This document shows, in pieces, positions 21,481 to 30,898 of a stretch of DNA of 64,000 bases (positions are counted from its first letter, which is position 1; each line of letters starts with the position of its first letter). The stretch is from Nansenia antarctica (Eukaryota; Chordata; Actinopteri; Argentiniformes; Microstomatidae). Under the pieces are notes generated by a model. The model saw only the letters and a program-made list of their open reading frames with translations. It was not told the origin of the DNA and searched no databases. The translations under genes were made by a program, and so were the position numbers. Location of the stretch: contig OZ022339.1 of the NCBI GenBank assembly GCA_963989245.1, forward strand, positions 61,210,853-61,274,852, written 5' to 3'.

Positions 21481-22997
21481 TTGAAGAGAGCTTTGGAGAA
21501 TAAGCCACAGCTAGTCAGTGACAGGCATAGGTTTACCTCCCTCCGGAACAAGGTTACCAAAATGATCAGAAAGGCTAAAGCTAATTTCTTCATTACTATC
21601 TTCAAAGAGGCAAAGGGAAACACCAAACGGATCTGGGAACAAATCCAAAATGTCATGGGAACCAACCACAGGCCTAGGAAACAGATACAGCTGAAACTGA
21701 ATGACAACTTAACACAAGATCCAGCCCAAATAGCTGTAGCTTTTAACACATATTTCATTGACTCTGTAAAAGAGATCGCACAGAATTTTCCTCAAATAAC
21801 CAACAATAATGTTGAACTTGATGAAACCAAGCCCTCTTTCAGAATTCAGCCCATCTCGGCACACAAAACCCAAGTCATAATTTCATCTCTCAAACTCTCA
21901 ACAGCAAAGGATATCTATGGAATGGACACTACAATGCTGAAATCTCTGAAAGAACCCCTAGTCCACCCCATTACACAAATAATCAACCAATCAATACTTG
22001 AGGAAACAGTCCCTAGTACCTGGAAAACAGCTATTGTTTCTCCCATCTTCAAGTCAGGTGACCCCCAGGATGTTGGTAACTATAGGCCAATCAGTATTTT
22101 ACCCATTATCTCCAAGGTCACTGAGAAGCGGGTTACAGAGCAGCTCGTTCACTTTTTAAGCAATAGCCCATTTCCCCTTCATCCAATGCAGTTTGGCTTT
22201 AGGACCCTACACTCTACAGAAACGGCTAACTGCTACTTCCTAGAAAAGGTCAAAGGTATGGTTGACAGAGGAGGTGTTGTAGGTGCTGTGTTTTTAGATC
22301 TCTGCAAAGCCTTCGACACAGTCAATCACCAGGTCCTTATCACCAAGCTGTCTGCCTTTAACTTCTTGCCATCAGCCCTTAAATGGTTGGACTCATATCT
22401 CAGTGACAGAAATCAGCTACCGGTAGTCCAGATAAACAATCAGCGCTCACCTACCATCATGTCTTGCACCGGGGTACCACAAGGCTCCATACTTGGCCCA
22501 CTCTTGTTTAGCCTATATATCAACAACCTACCATCTGTCTGCCCAGAAGTGCATGTACAAATGTACGCTGATGACACTGTTTTATATGTGCATGACAAGA
22601 ACAAACACCTGGCAGCTGCCAAACTTAGCTCTGCTATGGAAAAGGTCACCAAATGGCTCAACAGCTCTTGCCTCCAGCTCAACGTTAATAAAACTGTAGG
22701 AATGTTCTTCTCCAAACAACACAATATGACCACGGCAAACATGACCATTTCAGGGCAAAACATTAGTATAGTTCCGTCGTTCAAATATTTAGGGATCATC
22801 ATTGATTCAAACCTGACTTTCAAAGAGCACATCAAGAAAGTGTCTGGTAGGGTGAAGTTTGGCCTGGCAAACTTCAGGTACATCAGAAGCTCACTGACCA
22901 TGAGTGCTGCCAGACTATATATGGACGCATCAATGATGTCGCACCTCACATATTGTTTGACAAGCTGGGGCCATGCATACAGCACTTCCCTAAAGCC
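21481..22997 (+). pseudogene. LINE reverse transcriptase domain
   Basis: The long frame contains ISSLKLSTAKDIYGMD, VPSTWKTAIVSPIFKSGDP and NYRPISILPIISKVTEK. The RT fingers/palm follow, with AVFLDLCKAFDTVNH (first catalytic Asp), TGVPQGSILGPLLFSLYIN and QMYADDTVLYVHDKN (YADD centre). After these come FKYLGIIIDSNLTFKEHIKK and LTYCLTSWGHAY. This is nearly the whole RT of a jockey-superclade LINE. The stop shortly after 22997 comes from a short element inserted at 23002; the original frame resumes at 23120. Confidence 0.9.
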
Positions 22998-23001
22998 ATT
23001 A

Positions 23002-23119
23002 TTGATTGATTGATTGATTGACTGATTGACTGAACATTTTCATTGTGTGAAGCGCATTGAGTTGCATCTTGTAAGAAATGCGCTATACAAATAAAATTTG
23101 ATTTGATTTGATTTGATTA
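23002..23119 (+). mobile_element. Short LINE/SINE 3'-end insertion with TSD ATTA
   Basis: The 118 bp begin with a (TTGA)n tract and contain 'tgtgtgaagcgcattgag' then 'aaatgcgctatacaaata'. They end in (ATTTG)n, a 3'-end signature of small fish LINE/SINEs. The 4-bp duplication ATTA lies at 22998-23001 and 23116-23119. Bridging from one copy to the other brings the two halves of the RT C-terminus back into the same frame, which supports these boundaries. Confidence 0.75.
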
Positions 23120-23512
23120 GCCACCCTATACAAGCGGACCCTTAAGGTCATGGACCAGAAGCCCAACAGCACACACTACTGTACCATCCTAGACAAATGT
23201 AAATACCTTAGCTGGGAAGACACCATCAAATACAAAAACATCTGTCTCATCCATAAAATTCTGCATAACAAAGCTCCTCCCCCGCTTAACTCTTTTATAA
23301 ACCAGCGTGACCACAGCTTACGGCCCACCAGAAGCACCTCTCGTGGCGACCTTATAGTTCCATTCAGGAAAAGCACCTTCAGTAAGCAATCTTTCTCAGT
23401 GATAGCAATAGAAAACTGGAACTCACTACCCAACCAACTCCAAGACATACATACTTACTCCACCTTCACAACACACATGAAAGCCTGGCTGACACAGAAC
23501 TATATGAATGAA
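23120..23512 (+). pseudogene. LINE ORF2 C-terminal domain
   Basis: The frame continues the RT ORF with ATLYKRTLKVMDQKPN, then NICLIHKILHNKAPPPLNSF, STSRGDLIVPFRKSTF and FSVIAIENWNSLPNQLQ. It ends WLTQNYMNE followed by the L2 tail at 23507. The homologous C-terminus of the second LINE copy is at about 10930-11500 on the minus strand. Confidence 0.85.
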
Positions 23513-24149
23513 TGAATGAATGGTCTTTATTGTCATTGATATAGTACAGGTACCAAACAACGAAATTTGGGAGGGGGCGCTCCCCTGGTGCTAGAAAAAA
23601 AAAAAAGAAAAAAAAAAAACTAAAAACAAGAAGGGAAAAAGAGCTGGTTTACATAAATAAAGGCTATGTACACTATCCACTATACTATACTATACAAATA
23701 AAACACTGTGCTGTACTCTATGCTATGCTATACCTATTCTAACATTTCCTATTCTCTGAACCTTATGTACCCTAGGGTTGTCATATTGCACATAGTGTTA
23801 TTGCACATTCATTTAAAGTGTCGCAGTTTGCAGGTTTGAAATGTACACAGTTGTGTTTCAGTATTACACTTGATTTCAATCTAGTAGCTGCCATCAATTT
23901 GTCTAGATTGTCCAGGGCCTAGAACCTAGGTCTTTGCTGTGTTCAGGGCCTGAATGGCCCTGGGGTAGAAGCTGAGCTTCAGTCTGTTTGTCCTTGCGAA
24001 CATGGTCCTGAACCGCCTGTTCGAGGGCAGCCGAGCAAAGTGTTCGTACCCAGGGTGGGATGGGTCTCTGGAGATCTTGGAGGCCTTCCTGAGGCAGCGT
24101 GTGTTGTACAGCTCTTCCAGAGAGGGGAGGGGGGCGCCGGTGATCTTCT
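23507..24149 (-). mobile_element. L2-like LINE 3' end, copy 3
   Basis: It starts with (GAAT)n and 'ggtctttattgtcattgat' and matches copies 1 and 2 through 'caggtttgaaatgt'. Unlike copy 1 it continues to 'gaggcagcgtgtgttgtac' and 'gtgatcttct', which corresponds to the last RT codons of copy 2. Similarity stops at 24149. It is inserted in reverse orientation at the end of the CR1-group LINE coding region. Confidence 0.8.
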
Positions 24150-24635
24150 ATACTTGTCCTCATTACAGTTTTTACGATTGCTAACTCACCATGTTCAATA
24201 CTGAAACCACAGTTTCACAACTCTTCATACAGTCTGCATTCGTAACACTCATGTTGGCCAATGACTTCATTCATGTCTCAAAAGAAGCTCGTTCAACCAC
24301 ACACTGGCAACAATGTTCACTCAGAAGCATACACTGTCATTCATAACATTCTGACTTACAAAATACTAATACTATTATATAATCATTATTTAGTTATTTA
24401 GTCATTTAAAGGCAATATTAAAAAGATGGTAGACATATTTAATGTAAAGTTATCTATCTAACATTAGGCTGATTTGTGCATGATTAGATAGTCGCGCGTT
24501 TTAACCTAGTTACAGTAATGTCACATTTCCCCCCCGACATTCAAATGAACACAAAAATACAAAAATACGAAGATGAATGCATGAATATATTTAATGGTTA
24601 TGATGACATTTGAGGTATGAGAGATCAACACATTC

Positions 24636-25985
24636 TCAATCATAAAGAAGGTTATCTTCGTCTTCGTCTTCCTTCAACATTTCCTCCTTAGTGGTGTCCA
24701 GGATCTCGGTAACGAACTGCTGACACTCTGGTGTCACTCCTCTGGAACAGTTGTGGTCACCAGTGGTTGCGTTCAGTCCGGATATGTGGTCACCAGTGGT
24801 TGCGTTCAGTCCGGATATGTGGTCACCAGTGGTTGCGTTCAGTCCGGATATGTGGTCACCAGTGGTTGCGTTCAGTCCGGATATGTGGTCACCAGTGGTT
24901 GCGTTCAGTCCGGATATGTGGTCACCAGTGGTTGCGTTCAGTCCGTATATGCTGGTAGGGCTGTCATGTCTGCAGTCATCATCCTTACCAGATCCATTTT
25001 TGTCTGGTGTGCTCTTTTCCTCTTTAGTCTCCTGTTCACGGTCAGAGCTGCTCGCTGATCTTCCGCTCACTGGTCTCCTCCCTTTCTCCTCCTCTGACAG
25101 AGATGAGGTAGGGACACCTGGCAGCTGCCAGTCCACTGTAGCATCTTGATGGTCTTCTATGCTTCTCAGGGAGGTCCGCGAACGTGAGCTACAAGAGCTT
25201 TGAGTCGTAGTAGGTGGATGCAGGATAGGGTCTTGTGTTGTGGTCAGCTCACAGCCTTTTTTCAGAGTCTGTTGAGCTGAAGAAGGTCGGCTGCCTTTCT
25301 CCTCCTCTGACAGAGATGAGGTAGGGACACCTGGCAGCTGCCAGTCCACTGTAGCATCCTGATGGCCTTTAATGCTTCTCAGGGAGGTCCACGAACGTGA
25401 GCTACAAGAGCTTTGAGTCGTAGTAGGTGGATGCAGGGTAGAGTCTTGTGTGGTGGTCAGCTCACAGCCTTTTTTCAGAGTCTGTTGAGCTGAAGAAGGT
25501 CGGCTGCCTTTAGACCTTTCAGGTATGACTTGACCACTGCCCTTGCTTTCTTTTTCTTTACCAGTTGTCATTTGCTTGTTGCCAGGGTCTCTTGGGTCTG
25601 GTGAGTGACCTTTTGTCTTTCGTCCAGAGGTAGGTCTGCTGTGGTTTGGTCCAGAGGTAGGTCTGCTGTGGTTTCGTCCAGAGGTAGGTCTGCTGTGGTT
25701 TGGTCCAGAGGTAGGTCTGCTATGGTTTGGTCCAGAGGTAGGTCTGCTGTGGTTTGGTCCAGAGGTAGGTCTGCTGTGGTTATCATTTGCGTTAGGCATA
25801 TCAGTTGAGTCGGAGTGTCGTCTTTCCTTTCTCTTTCCAAAACATCCTCCACAGCAAGTGAGGAGGGCAGCCAGCTTAAAAAATGCAAAAAATGCATTTG
25901 TTTTCTTCTTTCCCTTGTTCTCATTGTCTTCCTTCAGACCTTCATGCCCTTGGGGGGCATTTGGGTCACTTTGGGTTTGATTCAT
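24636..25985 (-). CDS. Hypothetical repeat-rich protein carried by the TIR element (449 aa)
   Basis: An intact single-exon frame runs from ATG (25983-25985) to TGA, with no recognised family. Residues 1-60 hold acidic and lysine-rich stretches around a short hydrophobic patch (AFFAFFKLAALLTCC) that runs into CCGGCFGKRKER, reminiscent of a palmitoylated membrane-proximal cysteine cluster. Then come six 9-residue units (NHSRPTSGP type), two 71-residue units (each with SRPSSAQQTLKKGCE, LHPPTTTQSSCSSRS and VDWQLPGVPTSSLSEEEKG), six 11-residue units (GLNATTGDHIS) and an acidic tail (KEDEDEDNLL). The 11-residue unit carries an N-A-T glycosylation sequon. The protein is hydrophilic, Ser/Thr-rich and probably disordered. 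It could be a captured host gene fragment or an element-specific accessory gene. Function is unknown. Confidence 0.6.
   Translation of the reverse strand: MNQTQSDPNAPQGHEGLKEDNENKGKKKTNAFFAFFKLAALLTCCGGCFGKRKERRHSDSTDMPNANDNHSRPTSGPNHSRPTSGPNHSRPTSGPNHSRPTSGRNHSRPTSGPNHSRPTSGRKTKGHSPDPRDPGNKQMTTGKEKESKGSGQVIPERSKGSRPSSAQQTLKKGCELTTTQDSTLHPPTTTQSSCSSRSWTSLRSIKGHQDATVDWQLPGVPTSSLSEEEKGSRPSSAQQTLKKGCELTTTQDPILHPPTTTQSSCSSRSRTSLRSIEDHQDATVDWQLPGVPTSSLSEEEKGRRPVSGRSASSSDREQETKEEKSTPDKNGSGKDDDCRHDSPTSIYGLNATTGDHISGLNATTGDHISGLNATTGDHISGLNATTGDHISGLNATTGDHISGLNATTGDHNCSRGVTPECQQFVTEILDTTKEEMLKEDEDEDNLLYD
24752..24949. repeat. 33-bp tandem array (6 copies) inside the ORF
   Basis: Units starting 'tgtggtcaccagtggttgcg' at 24752, 24785, 24818, 24851, 24884 and 24917 are almost identical. 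They encode the 11-residue GLNATTGDHIS repeat on the minus strand. Confidence 0.95.
25082..25508. repeat. 213-bp tandem duplication inside the ORF
   Basis: 'ctttctcctcctctgacag' recurs at 25082 and 25295. The two 213-bp units are the same length and differ by scattered substitutions. They encode 71 residues each on the minus strand. Confidence 0.9.
25616..25783. repeat. 27-bp tandem array (about 6 copies) inside the ORF
   Basis: Units of the type 'ccagaggtaggtctgctgtg' follow each other every 27 bp and encode N-H-S-R-P-T-S-G-P/R on the minus strand. Confidence 0.95.
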
Positions 25986-27685
25986 CTGATCACGTTATGT
26001 GAGTCTTCTCATAAAGTCACCTTTCTATACTGTAAAAGCAAGAGGCGATAGTTCTCAAGAGGCGATGCTCTGAAATGACCTGTTTTTTAGAATGCAACAG
26101 CTATGATGTTCTTTTTAATTATTGATGACATCATAATAGGCCTATTGCATCATAATAGCTGTCACTGGCTGAGTTTGTAAATTTGCTCTGGAAATCTGAT
26201 GGATGGAATGCCTCAGAAGCATACACAGTCATTCATAACATTCTGACTTACAAAACACTAACAACAGGGAGCATTACATAGTTTGAATGATTTTCACAAG
26301 AATGAATATTTCATTATAAAAATGGTTTGATTTATAGTAATCATAGACAGAATAGTTGACTGTACAACTGTAAAGTATTAGGCAACAAGAATGAATCAGA
26401 AATGCCACAATTTGCTTCTATCCTTTACAGTATTCTATCTTTTGCTTCTATCCTTTATGTTTTATCCTTTTTTTTCAGTATCTTTGCAGAAGGTAAGTTA
26501 CGGTACATTTACTTCAAAGCACACTACATTTACTAAAATGAAAAGTGAAAAATAAAGTGGAAGATGCAAAGTTCAAATACTGTAAAAAATAAAAACAGAA
26601 ATTCCAGGGCTACAATACATTAGCAATCACACCAAAAATGTCTCACTCCTGAGGGTTTTGGTCCACCCTCTGGTCTGCATCTGGTCACATCTAATGTCTT
26701 CCCTGGCAATGCATCTAGTCTATTTCATTTCATTGTATATATTCTGCTAATATTTTCTAGACATTTCAATATGATTACTGCAAATAGTGAAAATACCACC
26801 GCTCATCCATTATCAGACTTTGCTGAGGTTCTGGAACTGAAGAGTATCAATAGAGTGCAAAATAACAGCATCTGCACACTCAAACACTATGCAAAAAACG
26901 GTTTATTGCGAGCTTTCTGTCATATATGATAGGAATATGATTACTGCAAAATTGCACCAAATAATTCAGTTTTGAACGTGTTCTTCAGAGTTTTGAACAC
27001 AGTATGTTAGCAATGAAAAAACGTGTTGCAAATACATAGTATTTTGCAAGTGGGGGAGTTTGAATGAGAGAAGTGTTATGGCATTTGGAGAACGTAGTCA
27101 TTGAATGCATTCTGTATGAAAGCAATGCACAAATCACAGAGAAAGAGTCACAGTTTTGTTCACATGGGTTTCTGCTCTGCTGACTGTATGAAGAGTTGTG
27201 AAACTGTGGTTTCAGTATTGAACATGGTGAGTTAGCAATCGTAAAAAACTGTAATCCCTCTCTGTGCTGCCTCCCCATAATGCCTTTTTTTGTATGTTTT
27301 GTTTTGTTTAATGTATTGCTGTTTGTAAGTGCTTAATGTTGTGTGGCCTGTAATTGTCCTGTGGCTTCTATGTGCTTGAAATGTCGCTGCCCCCATAAGT
27401 GTGTATGTGGTGTTTGTTGTAGCCCCTTCAATCACCTCAGCTTGCTTACGTGTGTTTTTTGTCAAGTGTGATGTTGGGGTACCTTGTCTCAGCCACGTGT
27501 TCTTAGAATATTTAGATGTTTTATTTTAACTAATGACGTTACTTTTCAGGATGCCATGTTGCAACTGGCCGGGGACTTCAGCTGAAAATTAGCCGACTAG
27601 GCTAACGCTGCCTTTTTTACTGTATTTTATATGGTTCATGTATTTGGATTGTCCTCGATATAATAAACTAATAAACTAAACTAAA

Positions 27686-28634
27686 CTCACCATTACCACA
27701 GATAATGGACCCCAGTTCATATCAGCAGAATTCTCTGAGTAGCGGTTTAACCAAAGCCTGAAATGGAATCCAAGCCCATCCGTTCCAGAGGTGCACATTA
27801 CAGGCCGCGCTCAATCAAACACTGTTGCACTACAGAGCTAGTCAGCACGCAACAATGCAGGCTCTCCGGCGTCCCTCATGCTTGGACGTGAGATGCCACT
27901 AGACAGACTCAGGCCCCGGGACGCAGTGGCACCTGCTGCAGGCAGCGCCCAGGATTCCGCTCGAGCAGCAGTGGCCAAACATCAGGGGGAGATGAACCGG
28001 CGCTTCGACAGGAGAAACAGGGTCAAGAGCACCACGATCCAGGTGTCTGACTAGGCCCCAGCAAATCAACAAGATGGCATCTTTCTGGTCTCAGCCTCTT
28101 CAGGTGACACGTCAGCTGGGTCCAGCCACGTTCATGCTGAGCAACGGATCCCGCTGGCACGCCAGCTGACTGCGGAGGGTACCTGCTCCTCCTGGGCCAG
28201 CCATGCCCACACAGATAACAGCAGCGGGTGTGGCTGAGACATGTCCAGGACCTGTCCTGCTGAGGCCAGCTAGGCCGCCCCAGGGTCCGCCGCCGCCACT
28301 GGCCATCTGTCCCCCACCTGCTCAGCCTCTGCCTGCCGGTCCACTCCCTCAGCCTCCTCCTGGCCTTCCACCGGCCGGCCTTTATCCTCCTCCGCCTCAC
28401 CCTGGCTCCCTCGCAGGGCCACAGTCCGTGGTGGTGGACGTCAGGCCACAGCCCGTGGTGGTGGACGTCAGGCCACAGTCCGTGGTGGTGGATGTCAGGC
28501 CACAGCGGATACGGTCTCAGCCTGCATACCTCCGGGACTATGTAACTACATTTCATGCATAAACTTTCAGGGCCTTCACCTGTTCTTACTGGTGTTTGCT
28601 TGGTGGGGGGAGGTTTTTTGAAGGAGGGGGGAAT
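27686..28634 (+). mobile_element. Ty3/Gypsy pol fragment 3: integrase C-terminus to polypurine tract
   Basis: The + strand resumes the integrase exactly where it broke at 19723: LTITTDNGPQFISAEFSE with the second catalytic Asp. Degraded sequence follows, including LMLGREMPLDRLRPRD and AKHQGEMNRRFDRRNR, the usual region after the catalytic core. A proline-rich tail (28203-28560) contains three 9-residue PQSVVVDVR units and ends RSQPAYLRDYV, like pol C-termini of fish Gypsy elements. A purine run 'gaaggaggggggaa' (28619-28633) directly precedes the LTR and serves as the polypurine tract. Confidence 0.85.
28434..28513. repeat. 27-bp tandem repeat in the Gypsy pol tail (3 copies)
   Basis: 'cgtggtggtggacgtcagg' recurs every 27 bp and encodes the PQ(S/P)VVVDVR units. 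Confidence 0.85.
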
Positions 28635-28820
28635 TGTTATGTACGACACTGTGTTTTGGTGTTTGCGACGTCACCTTCTGACGTTATGCTTTACAGTATG
28701 TGTGCTTTATACTTTAAGGTGTGTCTGTGTTGTGAGAATTAATGGCACCTGTCACTAAAGCTACAAACACAGCATTGAACAGTGAGGACCTACATTTTTT
28801 CATGACTCTGGAATATAACA
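28635..28820 (+). repeat. 3' LTR of the Gypsy element
   Basis: The 186-bp segment begins TGTTAT immediately after the polypurine tract and ends ATAACA, an inverted terminal hexamer of the TG...CA type. No second LTR copy was found upstream, because the 5' half of the element is missing. The right end was chosen from the inverted hexamer, so it is inferred. Confidence 0.6.
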
Positions 28821-30250
28821 CTCCAGCCAATACATTGTTGCGCATTTCCCTTGACAAGTCAACTTTAGAATGGCTGCTATTGCGAAATAATTCTCCAGTA
28901 GTATTTGCTTGCTGAAGGGAAAGCCATAGGCGTACATGAAAACTACTATTACATGCCGATATTATATTGATTATAACAACTACTATATCGACGAAGCGAT
29001 TATTGGAAACAGAGGAACTCAAATGATTAGGCCTAAATTATTACACAAAATAGGTATTTAACAATATATACATATATTACAGGTTATGAAAGTGCAGTTT
29101 GTAAGCTTTCAAATTAGGTGTCATATGATGTGTCGAAATAGTTAAAGAAGATATGATTATTTGAATGTTGGTACACCTCAAACCAAATATCGCTCTGAAT
29201 CAAAACAGACACGTTTGCTACCATTAAAGAACGTCACTATGAACTGCATGTTTAGCACATCACAACATGTTGATAGAACACAATGTCATAACTCCACATA
29301 ATTAGATGATCACACAGTCCTTGCTTTTGAACACGTCCTAAAACATACGTTTGTTTACAAGCCATGTATCACTTACCAGTATAGCCTACGAAGCAGGACA
29401 GCAGGCAATACAGTAAATCCAATTCACAATTTATAAGTATTTAGTGATCCTAAAACTGTTGTTTGTTATATTGAGTGGGCTCTTCAACACTTAAACTTTC
29501 GTAATACGAGAAGCTTTTTGGTCATTCATCACAGTATTTGAATTATGGATATCTATGGAACAGTAGCAGAATACGAGACAAGATCTTTTCTCAGTAGTTT
29601 TAATAATATACTCAGATGGGGGGCAGAATAATTCTAGTGAGAAATGTCTGTGACGGAAGGATTGAATCGCATGTTTTTGGAAATACACAGCCCACAAGAA
29701 ACTGACTGAATTGCTTTATTTCACAGTACTGAAAAAGTGAGTTTTTCATAACATTATAACTTTAATAGATAAATAATCAACACCACTTTTTCAACACCAC
29801 ACACATTTTATTGCTGCAGGAATTATGAAAATGGGTCACTTCAGTACAGTATCATGCCATTGAATCTATCTTTACTGTATAGAACCTTCATAAAAGAATC
29901 ACAGTGCTTCATCATCCTCAAGTGAATCCGAACAGTGTCACTGTAAAGTCTGGCTGCAAAAAAACTCTTAGTACTTAGCTCATTTTCTTCTGCTCCAGGT
30001 GCTGGGGCAGTAAAACGAAAATGAATATGAGATGAAGAAAGCCTGTTGTCCGAGACGTCGGGTTGAAAGGTTCATTCAACTACTGAAGAGCAAACAAGAA
30101 CTTGGCGCCAATGTGATGGAGTTTCTGTTCTCTTTTGTGATTGTGATGGACTATTATTGAGAGCGTGGCATGATGTACATGTCCATTTGCTGGCGTTTGC
30201 GAGTCAAATAAACCTCCGTCACATATTTCATTGAGAATTGGCTTCCGGCA

Positions 30251-30378
30251 TTACTTACACAAATAGCTCTGTGAATGACTACCGTCACCACTCCAGTGCA
30301 TCCATGCTTTCGTGTTACTTACCCAAATAGCTCTCTGAATAGCTAACGTCACCACTCGATGCATCCATTCTTTGAGTC
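30251..30378. repeat. 64-bp tandem duplication
   Basis: 'ttacttac(a/c)caaatagctc' begins both 30251 and 30315. The two copies align over their whole length with roughly ten differences. Confidence 0.8.
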
Positions 30379-30773
30379 TTTTTTTTTTCTTCAAGAAAAG
30401 CCAGGAAGCAAAACTGGCTGATATAGGCCTTTAATCATGGCAGCTGCAGGACGCTGGATGAGCAACATGAATAAGTTGCCCTGTCGCCATAGCAGCATTG
30501 AAATCCTCACACAATGATACCCGTAGGATAAGGAATGATCGCTTTGAGTAGTAATAGCCTTTAGTGTATCCAAAAACATTTTCTTATTTAATTTGACCTT
30601 GAAAAACTAAATAACTATACTGCAATGCAGTTTGAATTAAATGGGGGCATTCTTTTGTAACTGGACTGAGCTAAAACCCTCTAGCCTGTTTTGTATTCAA
30701 TCCAATCCAATTTGGTTTCAGCACAATGCACAAATCAAAACAATGCATACTGTAGATTGGCACTTCAGTGTAT

Positions 30774-30838
<65 letters not shown>

Positions 30839-30898
30839 CGTGCGTGCGCGTGCGTGTGTGTATGTCTGTGTGTGCATGCGTGCTTGTGTGTGTGCATG
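30774..30898. repeat. (TG)n compound microsatellite
   Basis: About 30 uninterrupted TG units, then TGCG and TGTA variants. Confidence 0.9.

Larger units (their letters stand above)
24166..27251 (-). mobile_element. 3.1-kb Tc1/mariner-like element with near-perfect TIRs and a non-transposase ORF
   Basis: Terminal inverted repeats lie at 24166-24234 (69 bp) and 27182-27251 (70 bp). They differ by one base in a T-run; both begin CAGTTTTT(T)ACGATTGC and end ATACAGTC. The dinucleotide TA flanks each end (24164-24165 and 27252-27253). The CAGT start with TA duplication fits Tc1/mariner. On the minus strand at about 26640-26720 a short peptide, CIAREDIRCD, with PDADQRVD in a neighbouring frame, recalls the tail of fish DDE-type transposases; no intact transposase exists. 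Instead there is a 449-codon ORF at 24636-25985. A 48-bp direct repeat (24321-24368 and 26213-26260) brackets that ORF. Inserted in the 3' UTR of the CR1-group LINE. Confidence 0.85.
19724..27685 (+). mobile_element. CR1/L2-group LINE inserted in the Gypsy integrase (composite span)
   Basis: The outer boundaries are the two edges of the interrupted Gypsy integrase. Inside are an N-terminal region (19757-20285), an endonuclease frame (20504-21451), an RT frame (21481-22997), a C-terminal frame (23120-23512) and a 3' UTR (24150-24165 and 27252-27685). The UTR ends in the (ACTAA)n-type tail 'aataaactaataaacta'. Three younger insertions sit within it: 23002-23119, 23507-24149 and 24166-27251. Without them the LINE is about 4.1 kb, close to full length. 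Confidence 0.85.

Noticed and set aside
24752..24949. CRISPR-like array (33-bp repeats)
   Set aside because: The units are contiguous with no unique spacers, and the genome is a vertebrate. It is a coding tandem repeat.
24731..25149. Plus-strand open frames with a repeated WSPVVAFSPD or CGHQWLRSVRI motif
   Set aside because: They are antisense shadows of the 33-bp array in the minus-strand ORF.
24158..27260. hAT assignment for the TIR element because its ends start with CAG
   Set aside because: No 8-bp duplication flanks it. Only TA is shared by both sides, which fits Tc1/mariner better.
28023..28649. 208-codon minus-strand open frame
   Set aside because: It is antisense to the GC-rich Gypsy pol tail, which explains the sequence on the + strand.
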